DNA of 64,000 nt from Juglans regia (taxonomy: Eukaryota > Streptophyta > Magnoliopsida > Fagales > Juglandaceae). The DNA lies in NCBI RefSeq assembly GCF_001411555.2, contig NW_023361991.1, positions 28,397-92,396 on the forward strand, given 5' to 3'. The translations under genes were made by a program, and so were the position numbers. The notes beneath the pieces are model-generated. The model saw only the letters and a program-made list of their open reading frames with translations, made no database searches and was not told where the DNA came from. Position 1 is the stretch's first letter. Every line of letters starts with the position of its first letter. Below, piece by piece: positions 25,268-35,420 of this stretch.

Positions 25268-26113
25268 TGTGAGGGAGGGGCCCATCCCTGAAGGGCCCAA
25301 GCCTAGGAACTCCAGGCCCAAGGACGAAACCCTTTTGTGAGCTAAGAGTCCAGGCCGGAGAATCACGTGCTGAGCTCGTGACCGCAAACCTATCCTGGAA
25401 GGCCTTTTAGCGCCGAGCTCAGATATGCCAATGAGATCTACTTGGGGCTCGGCAGCCTACCGAGACCTATCGTAGGACGCCGGGCAAGACGCCCAGCTGC
25501 ACGCAGACAGTTGAACGTGCCCGGAGGCACGCAGCACTTAAATGCATGTGTCAGGAAACTCAACACGCAACGGCGCACCCTGCGTATGAAGGACGACTCA
25601 CCCACAACCTGACATCCAACCTTTGCAGAAAGCCGCAGGACAGGCCTAGCATGGCTGACACTCCACGATCCCCTTTAGTTGCCAAAGCAGCAGGCAGACA
25701 CACCGTGGCAGCAGGAAATGAGTGGTATCAGGCCTGACACATGACACGCCACGACCTCCCTCTGCAGCAGGACAGGCCTAGCACGGCTGACACGCCACTA
25801 TCTCCTTCAGCCGCCAGAGCCGCAGGCTGAAAAACTGTGGTAGCAGGAAATGAGTGGAAGCAGGTCTGACACCTGACAAGCCACGACCTCCCTCAGGACC
25901 CGGATCAGGTATAAATAAAGGGCATCCCTTCTATCGGAGCTCTCTCAACTTTTGATTATACTTATTATACTTCAGAGTTATTTGTAGAGAATAGTTCATT
26001 GACTTTGGCATTAGAGTGATCCGGGACGTCACTGGTGCCTTTTTTCCTTGTTTGCAAGGAGCGTGAGCTTGGTCATTGCGGAAGCGCTCGAGCTGCGAAA
26101 CACGACATAAACA
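25268..26113 (+). repeat. 5' LTR of element 1
   Basis: Starts TGTGAGGGAGG and ends ...CATAAACA just before the PBS. It contains a TATA box and an internal tandem duplication of about 135 bp (about 25626-25760 and 25763-25895; both carry GACAGGCCTAGCA, GCAGGAAATGAGTGG and CCACGACCTCCCTC). No partner 3' LTR is present in the window. Confidence 0.75.
25910..25917 (+). promoter_or_regulatory. TATA box of the element 1 LTR
   Basis: TATAAATA lies about 200 bp before the LTR end, a normal place for the U3/R promoter, and fixes the element's orientation as +. Confidence 0.7.
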
Positions 26114-26114
26114 A

Positions 26115-26130
26115 TGGCACCGTCTGTGAG
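26115..26130 (+). other. Primer binding site of element 1
   Basis: TGGCACCGTCTGTGAG starts two bases after the LTR end. It resembles the TGGCGCCGTCTGTGGG-type PBS of many plant Gypsy elements. Element 2 has TGGCGCCGTCTGT at the equivalent place. Confidence 0.65.
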
Positions 26131-26214
26131 ATGAATTTTCTATAAAAGTGTATACTTCGTATGCAGGCAACGACACGGTGACAAGCTACACAAAGGGGAG
26201 GCGACGAGGAAGGG

Positions 26215-27235
26215 ATGATGGAAGCAAGGCTTGCGTGCATGGATGAGACAGTAAGGAAACAGACAAAAGAAGCAGGGATGCTACGACAGGAGAATGCGGC
26301 CCTCATGTGCACCAACGAAGGGCTAGTGGAAGGAGCAGAACTGAGTGGCAATGAACACGAGGATTCGCGACGGGTCCCAGCGGAGGAAGAGAGACGCAAG
26401 ATGCACGTTCAATTCCAAGAGCTTAGGGATAAATGAGTGGAGATGGCTAAGAAGATAGACATGCCATTCACTGTTGACCAGCTACTCGTCAGCACCTACC
26501 TCCCATACAGCGCGGGGGTCATGGCAGTGCCACTTCCCCCCAAGTTCAAGGTCCCCTAGGTGGAAATGTACGACGGGTCCAAAGACCCACTAGAGCACCT
26601 AGACGTTCAAAGCCCACATGACCCTGCATGGATTCCCGGGGGAAGTTTCCTGCCGAGCATTTCCACTAACGCTTAAAAGAGCCACCGGGATCTAGTTTGG
26701 GTCGTTGACAGCAGGAACAGTAGATAGCTTCGAGGAGCTTGCCTGACTTTTCATGGCGCAATTCCTGGCAAGTTGAAAAAGGAGACGCCCGGTAGCTTAC
26801 CTCCTGACCGTCAAACAGCGTGATGGTGAGAACCTGAAGTCATACCTTGCGCGGTTCAATCAGAAGTGTATGACCACCGATGACCAAGACGAGAAGATCA
26901 CGTTGGTGGCCTTCCTAGGAGGAATCTGGCCTCTGAATCTGTTCATGTCAAAGATAGCGTGAAAGACCCCCACGACGGTCCAAGATGGAGCGAACGGGTC
27001 GGAAGGCTTTAGGCTCGCGAGGAGGCTGTGACCAGGAAAAGAGGGGAGGGTCAGATACGAAGAGCAGGGGAGAAATGCCGGCACGTCCCTAAGGGAGAAG
27101 CTGCGCACACATGAACTTGGCCTTGGAAGGGAACCGTGGCATGGGCCCCCGAAGGGAGCAACCCCGAGATGAGGAAAATACCCATATTGTGAGTTCCACA
27201 TGAATAACCGACATAACTCACGAGACTGCTAAACC
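26215..27235 (+). pseudogene. Gypsy gag, frame-broken
   Basis: An N-terminal coiled-coil-like ORF of 73 residues (26215-26436) is followed across several frames by gag core motifs: FKVP, MYDGSKDPLEHLD, LFMAQFLA and TTDDQDEKITLVAFLGG. A zinc-knuckle-like YCEFHMNNRHNSRDC lies at about 27185-27230. Gag would form the retrotransposon particle and bind its RNA. Multiple stops and frameshifts make it non-functional. Confidence 0.8.
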
Positions 27236-27559
27236 CTAAAGAGGGCTGAGGGAGGAAGACCAGCGTAATTGAAAGCACTGGTCAGAGGATTACGTAGATC
27301 GACTCGGAGGAAGGCTCGCGGGTCCCCTGCAGGGTGGGAATTCGAGAAGGTAGGGAACGCGGGATGAAATGCGGAGGAGTCCCCTGGTAGAGAATAGGCC
27401 ACTCGCGGAGATCAGCATAATCATCGGGGGGGTATGCCCGAGGCGGGACAACTTCATTAGCCCGGAAAGCACATGCTTGGAGGGCGCGGTACAAGGAAGT
27501 GTTTGCCGTTGAAAGAGTTGAAACCGGCCCCCACAGAGCACCGGAGGCCCTACGATAAC

Positions 27560-27985
27560 CTTTGACGTGAGAGACAAAGAAGGCATCCTCCACCCGCATG
27601 ATGATGCACTGGTGGTAACAATGCAAGTGGGAAACTTCAAAACCCGGAGGATCCTAGTTGACAATGGTAGTTCGGCAGACATCCTGTTCTGTGAAGCCTT
27701 TGTGAAGATGAGAATCAGCCTGGACTGATTGCGTCCTGCTCCAATGCCACTCAAAGGCTTCACGGGAGATGTTGTTCAACCAATGGGGGCCATCACTCTT
27801 TCAGTACTGGTAGGGAATGCTCCCAGAACTGCGACCATCATGTCCGACTTCTTAGTCCTCAAGGCTCCATCCTCATACAACGCCATACCGGGGCGCCCCA
27901 CCCTGAATAGTTTGAGGGCAGTAACGTCCACTTTCCACCTCAAAATGAAGTTCCCCACTGACTCGAGGGGGGCTGGCACGCAGTG
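27560..27985 (+). pseudogene. Gypsy aspartic protease region, element 1
   Basis: The reading includes RRILVDNGSSADILF, an active-site-like motif with DNG in place of DTG/DSG as is common in this plant group, then PLKGFTGDVVQPMGAITLSV and YNAIPGRPTLNSLRAVTST. An in-frame stop at about 27726 separates the active-site part from the open 85-residue downstream ORF. Confidence 0.8.
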
Positions 27986-28149
27986 AGTAGGTCCTGGCTC
28001 GGGATGCTAGGGCGAGAGCTGAGGCACAAGGTCAAATTAGTCGCAGTCGTCGAAAGGACAGAAGAAGCACCCAAGCCGGGTTCAACTCTGCCCCTGACTG
28101 AATGGGATTAAGAGATCTGTGATGAACAGGCTCTTCGGCAAGCAAAACC

Positions 28150-28420
28150 CAACGAGCCCTTGGAGCTGGTTGCAGTTGACTAGTTGACACCAGAGCGAAA
28201 GGTTCGGATCGGGACTAAGGTGGGCCCGGAGATGAGAACGACAATGATATCCCTCTTAACAAATCACCGGGACATGTTTGCTTGGAGCCATGAGGATATA
28301 TGCCAGGGATTGACAACTCCATCATTGAGCCCCGGCTTTACATTGATCCAGCGGCTCGGAGAGTCAAGCAGAAACGGTGAACCTTCTGTGCCGAAAAGTA
28401 TGCAACGATAGTTGAGGAGG
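28150..28420 (+). pseudogene. Protease-RT linker and first residues of reverse transcriptase, element 1
   Basis: Frames here contain the conserved run before plant Gypsy RT: NHRDMFAWSHEDI, MPGIDNSIIEPRL and KYATIVEEVDGL. The equivalent RT start in the 38.9-43.3 kb element is YAAIADEVDRLL. Sequence similarity to RT ends within a few codons, marking the truncation. Confidence 0.75.
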
Positions 28421-28426
28421 TGGACG

Positions 28427-28665
28427 GTCTCCTCTTCGTCCCTTATTTCGCGATCTAGCTCAGTTACAGCCGGAGGTGGAGGCAAGGCCGCCTCGTTGAG
28501 TTCCGCCTGCCTCGGTGTATCTTATTCCCCTATCTCTTGGTCTGGTTCGGTCTGAGCCAGAGGTGGAGGCATGGCCGCCCCGTTGAGTCCTGCCTGCCTC
28601 AGTGCCTCTTCGTCCCCTACCTCTTGGTCTGGTTTGGTCTAAGGTAGATGTGGAGGTGTGGCCGC
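28427..28665 (-). repeat. Short tandem repeats in the element 2 linker
   Basis: Three partial copies of a unit of about 90 bp, each with GAGGTGGAGGC(A)(A/T)GGCCGC and GCCTGCCTC on the + strand. On the minus strand they encode runs such as RQAGLNGAAMPPP and RQAELNEAALPPP. Confidence 0.75.
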
Positions 28666-28759
28666 TTCCACGCAGCCTTGCTCAAGAGTTTGTATAGCTA
28701 TTGCTTTCGACTTCATGTTTCGAGTGTAGCAATCTCTTGCGGTCTGCTGTTCGCCACAC

Positions 28760-29110
28760 ATTTCTCATACTCCAGATGAGGTCGGGAATTTTACCTTCAA
28801 GTGATATGTGGAAGTTACAACCTTCATTTGATTCAAGGGTGGGCGTCCAAGGATCACATTGTACTACGAAGAAGCCTTTAACACCAAGAAGTCTATCATG
28901 AGGGATGTTGTTTTGGGAGCTATTCCTACCAATATAGACAGAGCGATTGCTCCGATTGGTTGGATGGTATCCCCTGTGAAGCCTTTGAGGGGAGTAGGTG
29001 ATGGCCACAACCTATCGGGAGTGATTTCAATTTTAATGAATGCTTCCCAAAAGCAGAACTGCCATTGTCAATCAATACTCTTTTGGTCCGATAGTTAGCA
29101 ATTTGCGCTG
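28760..29110 (-). pseudogene. Gypsy aspartic protease region, element 2
   Basis: The minus strand reads RTKRVLIDNGSSA, followed after a frameshift by [34 protein letters not shown] and HLKVKFPT, matching the element 1 protease block by block. Confidence 0.8.
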
Positions 29111-30289
29111 ATACTATCAGTGCATCGTCACGAATATCTGGACCGTCAAATCTTCTCCACTTCGTATAGCAATCTTGCGTGTTATGTCCGCTGCTCCTAT
29201 GGAAGGAAAAATATTTTGGGCGTGACACACTTTGTCTTTGTTCTTCTTGTTGACTCGGGTCCTCCTCAGCTTCTACTATCAGATTAGAGTGTATATGGCG
29301 GCTAGGTTTTCCTTTGACCTTGGTCTCGTAAGTCCTCTTCTTGTAGACCCCTTGGTTTGACCCTTGATGCCGGTCTGCCATTTTCTTGTTCGCCCTTTCC
29401 AAGTCACTCTTTCTGGGGGTAGTTAACGCTTGGAGTGTATCCTCTCCATTTATGTAATCGTTTGCTCGGACCATAAATTCCCTCAGGGTTGATGGGGTCT
29501 TTAGGGCGATCTCTGTCATAAAGGGGTTACGAGGCCAGACCCCTCCTAACAGTGCGGCCAGAGTAACCTTTTCATCTTGGTCGTCTGTCATCATCCATTC
29601 TTTGTTGAATCAGGAGAGGTATGACTTAAGGCTCTCATCATCCCTTTGCTTAACAGTCAACAGATAGGCCGTTGGCCTTCTCCTCGTTCGGCTAGCCATG
29701 AACTACGTTAAGAACCGACGTGCCAGTTTGTTGAAACTATCTACGGTTCTAGGTCGTAGAGAATCGAACCACACTCGTGTTGCCCCCTTCAAAGTGAGGG
29801 GGAAGGCCCTACATGCTATCTCACTGGGGAGGCCGTATAAAGTCATATGGGCTTTGAAGGTCTCCAGGTGTTCCAACGAGTCTTTGACTCATAGTATGCT
29901 TCCATATGAGGAACTTTAAAGTTTGGAGGTATAGATACAGCTAAAATCCCAGTACTGTATGGTAGTTCAGTGTTGGTGAGTAGTTGGTCCACCGTGGAGG
30001 GTTAACCTATTTGCTTTGCTACTTCCATCTGGATTTGCAAATTTACTCTGTGTCGTTCTTCATCTGTGGTGGTTGCATTAGGCTAAGAATGGTCCCCAGA
30101 GTGATGACTCTGTTGGTCTGCCTCAAGTTCTTCGTCATTCCTTCGTAAGGCAATATTCTCTTGTCGGAGGGTCTCTATATCTACCATGAGTTTCTGTATT
30201 GCTTCATTTTGTTGATTGAATCTTGCTTCCATTGCTTCGGATTGCATCATTTCACGCTGCGAATGTTGAGAGCGGGTTGTTGCCGGCAT
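29110..30289 (-). pseudogene. Gypsy gag, element 2
   Basis: The N-terminal ORF (30289-30083) starts MPATTRSQHSQREMM and has coiled-coil character. The region 30080-29600 holds gag core in broken frames, with the TVKQ-type segment near 29660. The ORF 29594-28926 begins MMTDDQDEKVTLAALLGGVW, continues through a basic linker and a zinc-knuckle-like FHRSSGHNTQDC, and enters the protease. Confidence 0.8.
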
Positions 30290-30340
30290 ACGAAGGACAC
30301 GCTAGTTATGGGACAACAGAGATCCTACAGACGGCGCCAT

Positions 30341-31059
30341 TATTGATGTCGTGTTTCATAGGCCTGGGCAACTTCACGCCATCGGTATTCGAGCGATCAC
30401 CTGCGTAGTAACTAAAGGGGGACCTTGAGGTCCGTTGGTCCTCCGATACTTAAGTCAGTAATGGTGAAGGAGACGATAAACAGTAATGAAGATGAGAGTG
30501 TAGGGTGATAGTGATTGATTGACTGATTACCTAGTCCGCTGCTGGTAGTGTCCTATTTATAGTTACCAACCAGGTCCCCACCATAGTAGGGGATAATATG
30601 CTTGTGCTGTTGATTCACCGAGCTACTCTTGTGTCGTCACCTTACCGAGCAGTGAAGGGCTCAGGCTTGCTGTGCGTTGCTCGGGTCTTGGGTCGCATTG
30701 AATGCGGCATGCCTTTAGCTCTGGGCCGCATTAAATGCAGCATGCTTTCTGCTCTGGGCCGCATTGAATGCGGCATGCTTTCTGTCCCGGGTCCCTTCCA
30801 TCTTATTGACACTCCCGTCTGGTGATGTATGCTATGTTCCTTCCTCCTCAAGCTTTGCCTACGTCCTACGTCTTCTATCCCGTCGGCATGACCCGACTCG
30901 GATCTCCTGCTCGAGCCTTGATCCAGGTATTATTGGTTTGACCCAGACCATGTGATATGGCTGGGCCTTGCCTTCGGCCCACTCCAACCCAGACCATATA
31001 TTTGAGTTGTGACCTGGGCCCATTCTTCGGCCCAACATAAGGGATTTTCTCCCTTCACA
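30341..31059 (-). repeat. 5' LTR of element 2
   Basis: On the minus strand it starts TGTGAAGGGAG at 31059 and ends before the PBS TGGCGCCGTCTGT (30339-30327). It includes three 33-bp tandem copies at about 30690-30790 (GGGCCGCATTGAATGCGGCA type). The flanking bases do not match those of element 1, so the two do not share one insertion. Confidence 0.75.
30554..30561 (-). promoter_or_regulatory. TATA box of the element 2 LTR
   Basis: TATAAATA on the minus strand, about 210 bp before the LTR end, mirrors the element 1 layout. Confidence 0.65.
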
Positions 31060-32893
31060 ATGTCAATACTATTAATGGTTTTAATTTGCGAATAATTACT
31101 TGGTCTTTTTAATTAATGAATTGATTTGTAGACTTAATTTGGCCCATTATTATTGCAAAATAAGTTGATTTTTTCATTTAGTAAAACAAATTTATTGGAA
31201 TTGTGTATTTACCATAAAATATCAAATTATTAAAATTATCTTTATGATCACCAATCTTGAAATAATTATGTGATATATAGTCAGAATGTTAATTTTTTTT
31301 TAATCTGAAACTATCTAATAATTATTATATATTCATATAAAAATATTTGACCCAATTAATAAATCATGTACTGATCATGATGTGCTAAAGAAAGTAATTT
31401 GACCGTCTTATTATATATCTAGTACTTAAGATATTTATTTTTCTTCAAAATACCCGTTTAAGGAAATCAATTTGGGTCTCAAGCTACTACATGTGTTCTT
31501 GGGATTTGACAAATCAAGTCTAAGATCACTAATAATATTACAAAAAAAAAAAGGGTTCATGAATCTTATTATAATTGAAGAGAAGGTGTAAAATGGTGAA
31601 TGTTTTTTACCATTTTATTTCTTTTAATGCTGCTCAATGAAATGTACATTTTCCTAATTAATATGCATGCATGTTGTACTATAGGCGAGCTAGCTAGTAG
31701 TACTACGTAGTACGTACTCTAAGGATATCTTGCAATATTATTCATGATTCATTTTCATTCATTCCAGTACTACGTACTACTTAATTCGTCTTGGTTCGAG
31801 TTATTTTTAATTTCTAATTCAATACTCCAAGACTAACATATAATAAATAATTAGTGCTTCTAGCTAGCTTTGTAATATGGAGAAGTAGTACTTATAATTT
31901 GTGCTATATATATAAGGTCTATGTAACTTAGTTCTCTACTTCGACCCACGTCAACTGTTTTTTCGGTTTTTGGTTTTCTCGATATAGTTTGAGTCTTCGT
32001 TTGGATCCCAAACTTATTTTAACTCATTTCAACTCATCATTATAATTTTTTTAAATTCTAATATAAAATATAATAAACAATTCAACTTTTTCAAATCTCA
32101 AAATAATAATAATATTAGAAAATAATATTCTAATAATATTTTATCGTCTCAATTCAACTCAACTCAACTCACTTCAACATTTAAACACACTGAGTATAAT
32201 TACATGCATACACGTTTAATTGTATTATTTAGGTTCCGTAGTGCGTGCTAGCTAGCTAGCTAGGAGCTACTTAATTAATGAACTTACCTTATAATCCCCA
32301 GTACTACGACTTCTTGTTTTCGGAAAAACACTCAATACTATATAATTTGGTCTGCCCTCGCTTTTACGGAACGAGCCGCATATAGCACCACGTACGTACA
32401 ACGTTAATTTACTTATATATATAATTAGAGTAATTTTATATATATTACACTCTCATCTTAATTTTATCTTATTATATAAGATATGTCATATTTATTATCA
32501 TTAGATGATAAAAAATCATCAAATAAAAAATTATTTAATAGTAATAAATATATCACATTTTACATAATAAGATGACAATATAGTATATAGAATTTTTTAT
32601 ATAATAAATGCTTTTAGCTTGCGACGAGTTTGGTCGAATAAATACGTATATACACGATGATCTACATGGATGAAGTCACGAATTAAAGGTTTACATGGAA
32701 ACATTTTGAGGACAAATATATAAGATGATCAACGGTTGATGAGGACCTCGATCCGACCGATCGAGTTATACACCGACTAATTAAGCAGTTGGAAAAACAG
32801 TCGCACTCATGGGAGTGAAGAACGACAAACATGATGAAGAGTGAAAACATACCATATTCCATAAATATATATTTATATATATATATATATATA
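31060..32893. other. AT-rich intergenic DNA without a gene
   Basis: No ORF of note on either strand. Contains one MITE-like copy (31987-32205), short ATATAT runs and GCTAGCTAGCTAG near 32250. Confidence 0.7.
31987..32205. mobile_element. MITE-like element, 'GTTTGG...CTCA' family, copy 1
   Basis: Shares with 44089-44334, 51337-51535, 54527-54880 and 56075-56222 the signature CATTATAA(C/T)TTTT, ATAATAAACAATTCAA and TTTTCAAATCTCAAAA, flanked by TTTGGAT/CTCAACTCA-rich ends. Confidence 0.6.
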
Positions 32894-33250
32894 TCTATTC
32901 TATTATAAAAGAGGCTATCAATTTATAAACAGTAGATTTTCTTCAAATTTCATTTTTTAATTTTGTCCCTCTTTATTTATGCCTTTTCCCCTTTTTTCCT
33001 TGTTATTGGTTTTGTTTAATTCACAAATTTACGTTTTTCTCCCTTTCTTTTATTGGGAAATTTATCCCTGTTTGGTTGGCTGTAGCCTGTCGTCTATCCG
33101 TTTATGAACAATAGCTTTCTCCAAATTTCCTTTCCAATTGTGTCTCTCTGCATTTCTCGTTTTCCGCTTTTGTCATTCTGATTGGCTTTGTTCACTCCAC
33201 ATGTTTATATTTTTACCCATGTTTGACTGGTGAACTTTGTTTTGGCCCTT
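32894..33250 (+). mobile_element. Possible Helitron 5' end with internal tandem repeat
   Basis: TCTATTCTATTATAAAAGAGGC follows an A and resembles plant Helitron 5' termini, which begin TC and often carry TATTATAAAAGAG. It is followed by two diverged copies of a unit of about 165 bp (TTTATAAACAGTAG... near 32927, TTTATGAACAATAG... near 33098). No CTRR hairpin end was located. Confidence 0.35.
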
Positions 33251-34473
33251 TGGGTCTTTTAACACAACATATAGAAATCCCTCTCTATCATTCTCGATTC
33301 CCTCTTCCTCCCCGAGTTCTCTCTCTCTGCCTCACGGCGCTTGCCACCGTCAGCAACCGCAGAGCACGCCAGACAATAGCTCTCTATGGTTCTCTCCTAC
33401 GTTCCCCTCTCGCAGTCTCCTTGTAGTCACTTGAAGGAAGACCCATTGAGCTGCCAACCACCGTATGTAGCAGATCCAGCCTCCAGTTTCGTCTCGGACG
33501 ACCACAGACGGTGCCGACATCACCCAAACAACAAGCTTCACGATGTGATCCAACCCCCATTGCCCTTCTCTCTCGCTCTCTATTTCTCCCATTTCTCGAC
33601 TGCCACCCACACCACCAGCCAACAAGGATAGTCCAAACCTCACGGCCGGCACCACTTATCCTATGAGTTCTACATCCCTCTTCCTCCACTCTCTAGCATC
33701 TCCTCCTCTTCCTTTTCAAGCAGGTTCAGGCCTTGGATGGAACCGGTTCAAGGTACCCTATTTGCACAATTCAATTTAAACCCACAATATGTATGTATTA
33801 TTCCATTAAGGTTCTCTTCTTTTTACATTTAATTATTCTTTTTATTTTTATTTTGGGTTTTGGGGAGCATTTTGGGTTATTGTTTTGTTTGGAGGAAATT
33901 TGATTTTCGAGGAGACGTTGTGAATGTTTGCTTTATTTTAATCAATTTGAGTATGAAGCGAAAGATGAGAAAAGGAATTTAGGGCTTGTGGATTTTGTTG
34001 GCTTTGTTGTAAGAGAAATTATTTTATGCAATTTGGCTGTGTGCTTGTCTATGGTGAATATTGTTTATTGTTTTGTTGGATACCCAAGAGATGCTCTCTT
34101 TGGTCTTTTTTCTTGGCAAACCACTCAATCAGATGCACCATCTTCTTCCTCATCTGCTTCTGCTCCTGCTGCTACTCCTTCATTGACATTATCAACGTCA
34201 CTTGCCATGCAGAGTCGCAATGCTATTCTTGTGAGCCACATACAGGTAAGTATTGAACTATGACAACTTATGACATTACAGTGAATTATATGCTCTCCCA
34301 TTCTGTTTAATTTAGTTTTCAACAATGAGTATGCATCATTGCCCTTGGGGCTTACAATATACTGCTATCGCTTAGGCCTCTCTTAGTTGTGTAAGATTTA
34401 GGAATTTCAGTGCTTGCATCTTCCTTTGCACATGCCTTTCCCTATGTATCCATCTAAATATGTTTGTAATGGT
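33251..34473 (+). other. Unassigned segment, possibly captured gene sequence
   Basis: A C/T-rich stretch with moderate GC (33280-33770) ends at GGTTCAAG followed by GTACC. An open stretch at 33928-34263 ends in a serine/alanine-rich segment (SSSSSASAPAAT), then MQSRNAILVSHIQ, followed by GTAAG. The edges look like exon borders, but I recognise no family. Confidence 0.3.
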
Positions 34474-35420
34474 CACTACAAAAAAAGACAAAATTGCCGG
34501 CGTTCGATAAGCGCCGACAACTGTCTTAGAAAACGCTGCTAATTAATTAGCAGTGGTTTTTTGCCAACGTAACCTACCATAGGTAGTGGGTGGTCGCTAT
34601 ATTTCCATTCCAACATCTTTCCAAACGCTGGTAATTGAAAATTTCATTAGCGGCGTTTGTATACAATTTAGCGGTATTTCTTTAAACGCCGCCAGCTTTT
34701 TTAAATTAACGGCATTTATTGAAACGCCGTCATTAGTTCATTGTCATCCCATTGCATAAAAAAGCGGCATTACAATAAACACCACTACTATTACATTGCC
34801 GACGCATCATATAAATTGACGAAATTTATTTAAACGCCACTAATAGTACGTTAATGACACATTGAATAAATTAACGGGGTTTATCTAAACGCTGTTATTA
34901 ATACAAATTGCAGCATTACAATAATTGCCGCTGCTAGTACAGTGCCGATGCATCATATAAATTGGTGGCATTTATTTAAACGCCACTAATAGGACGTTAG
35001 CGACACATTGAATAAATTAACGGCATTAAGCTAAATGCCGCCACTAATTCAAATAGCGGTGTTACCATAAACACCGCTTCTAGTACGTTGTCAGCGCATC
35101 ATATGAATTTGTGGCATTTATTTAAACACCACCAATAGTACATTGTGACCTATTTATTAAATTAACTGCATTAATATAAACACTGCCACTAATTAAAATA
35201 ACGGCGTGATCATAAACGCCGCTACTATTACATTGCCGAAGCATCATATAAATTGGAGACATTTATTTAAATGCCACTAATTGTACATTGGCGACACATT
35301 GAATAAATTAACGACGTCTATAAAACGCCGCCACGAGTATGTTGCCACCGCAATCCATAAATTAATAGCGTAATGTAACGCCGCCACTAGTTCATTGTTC
35401 GCGCATTGCATTAATTAACA
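34474..35420 (+). mobile_element. One end of a second CACTA-like element with GCCG subterminal repeats
   Basis: Begins CACTACAAAAAAAGAC. It is followed by about a dozen degenerate copies of AAACGCCGCCACTA-type motifs within larger units of about 125 bp (TTGCCGACGCATCATATAAATT, then GCGACACATTGAATAAATTA). This is typical CACTA subterminal structure, but no matching TGTAGTG end was seen. Confidence 0.55.

Larger units (their letters stand above)
25268..28425 (+). mobile_element. Truncated Ty3/Gypsy retrotransposon, element 1
   Basis: In order: 5' LTR, PBS-like site, frame-broken gag, aspartic protease, and the linker up to the start of reverse transcriptase, where homology stops near 28420. 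No RT core, integrase or 3' LTR follows. A second element in the opposite orientation abuts it. Domain content and PBS match the plant Tat-type group. Confidence 0.85.
28426..31059 (-). mobile_element. Truncated Ty3/Gypsy retrotransposon, element 2
   Basis: Read on the minus strand: LTR (31059-30341), PBS, gag, protease, and a repetitive linker that ends at the junction with element 1. RT, integrase and 3' LTR are missing. It is related to element 1 in protein motifs but clearly diverged, so it is not a simple inverted copy. Confidence 0.85.

Noticed and set aside
25268..31059. A single Gypsy element with inverted LTRs
   Set aside because: The two halves differ too much in protease and gag sequence, have different flanking bases, and carry different LTR internal repeats.
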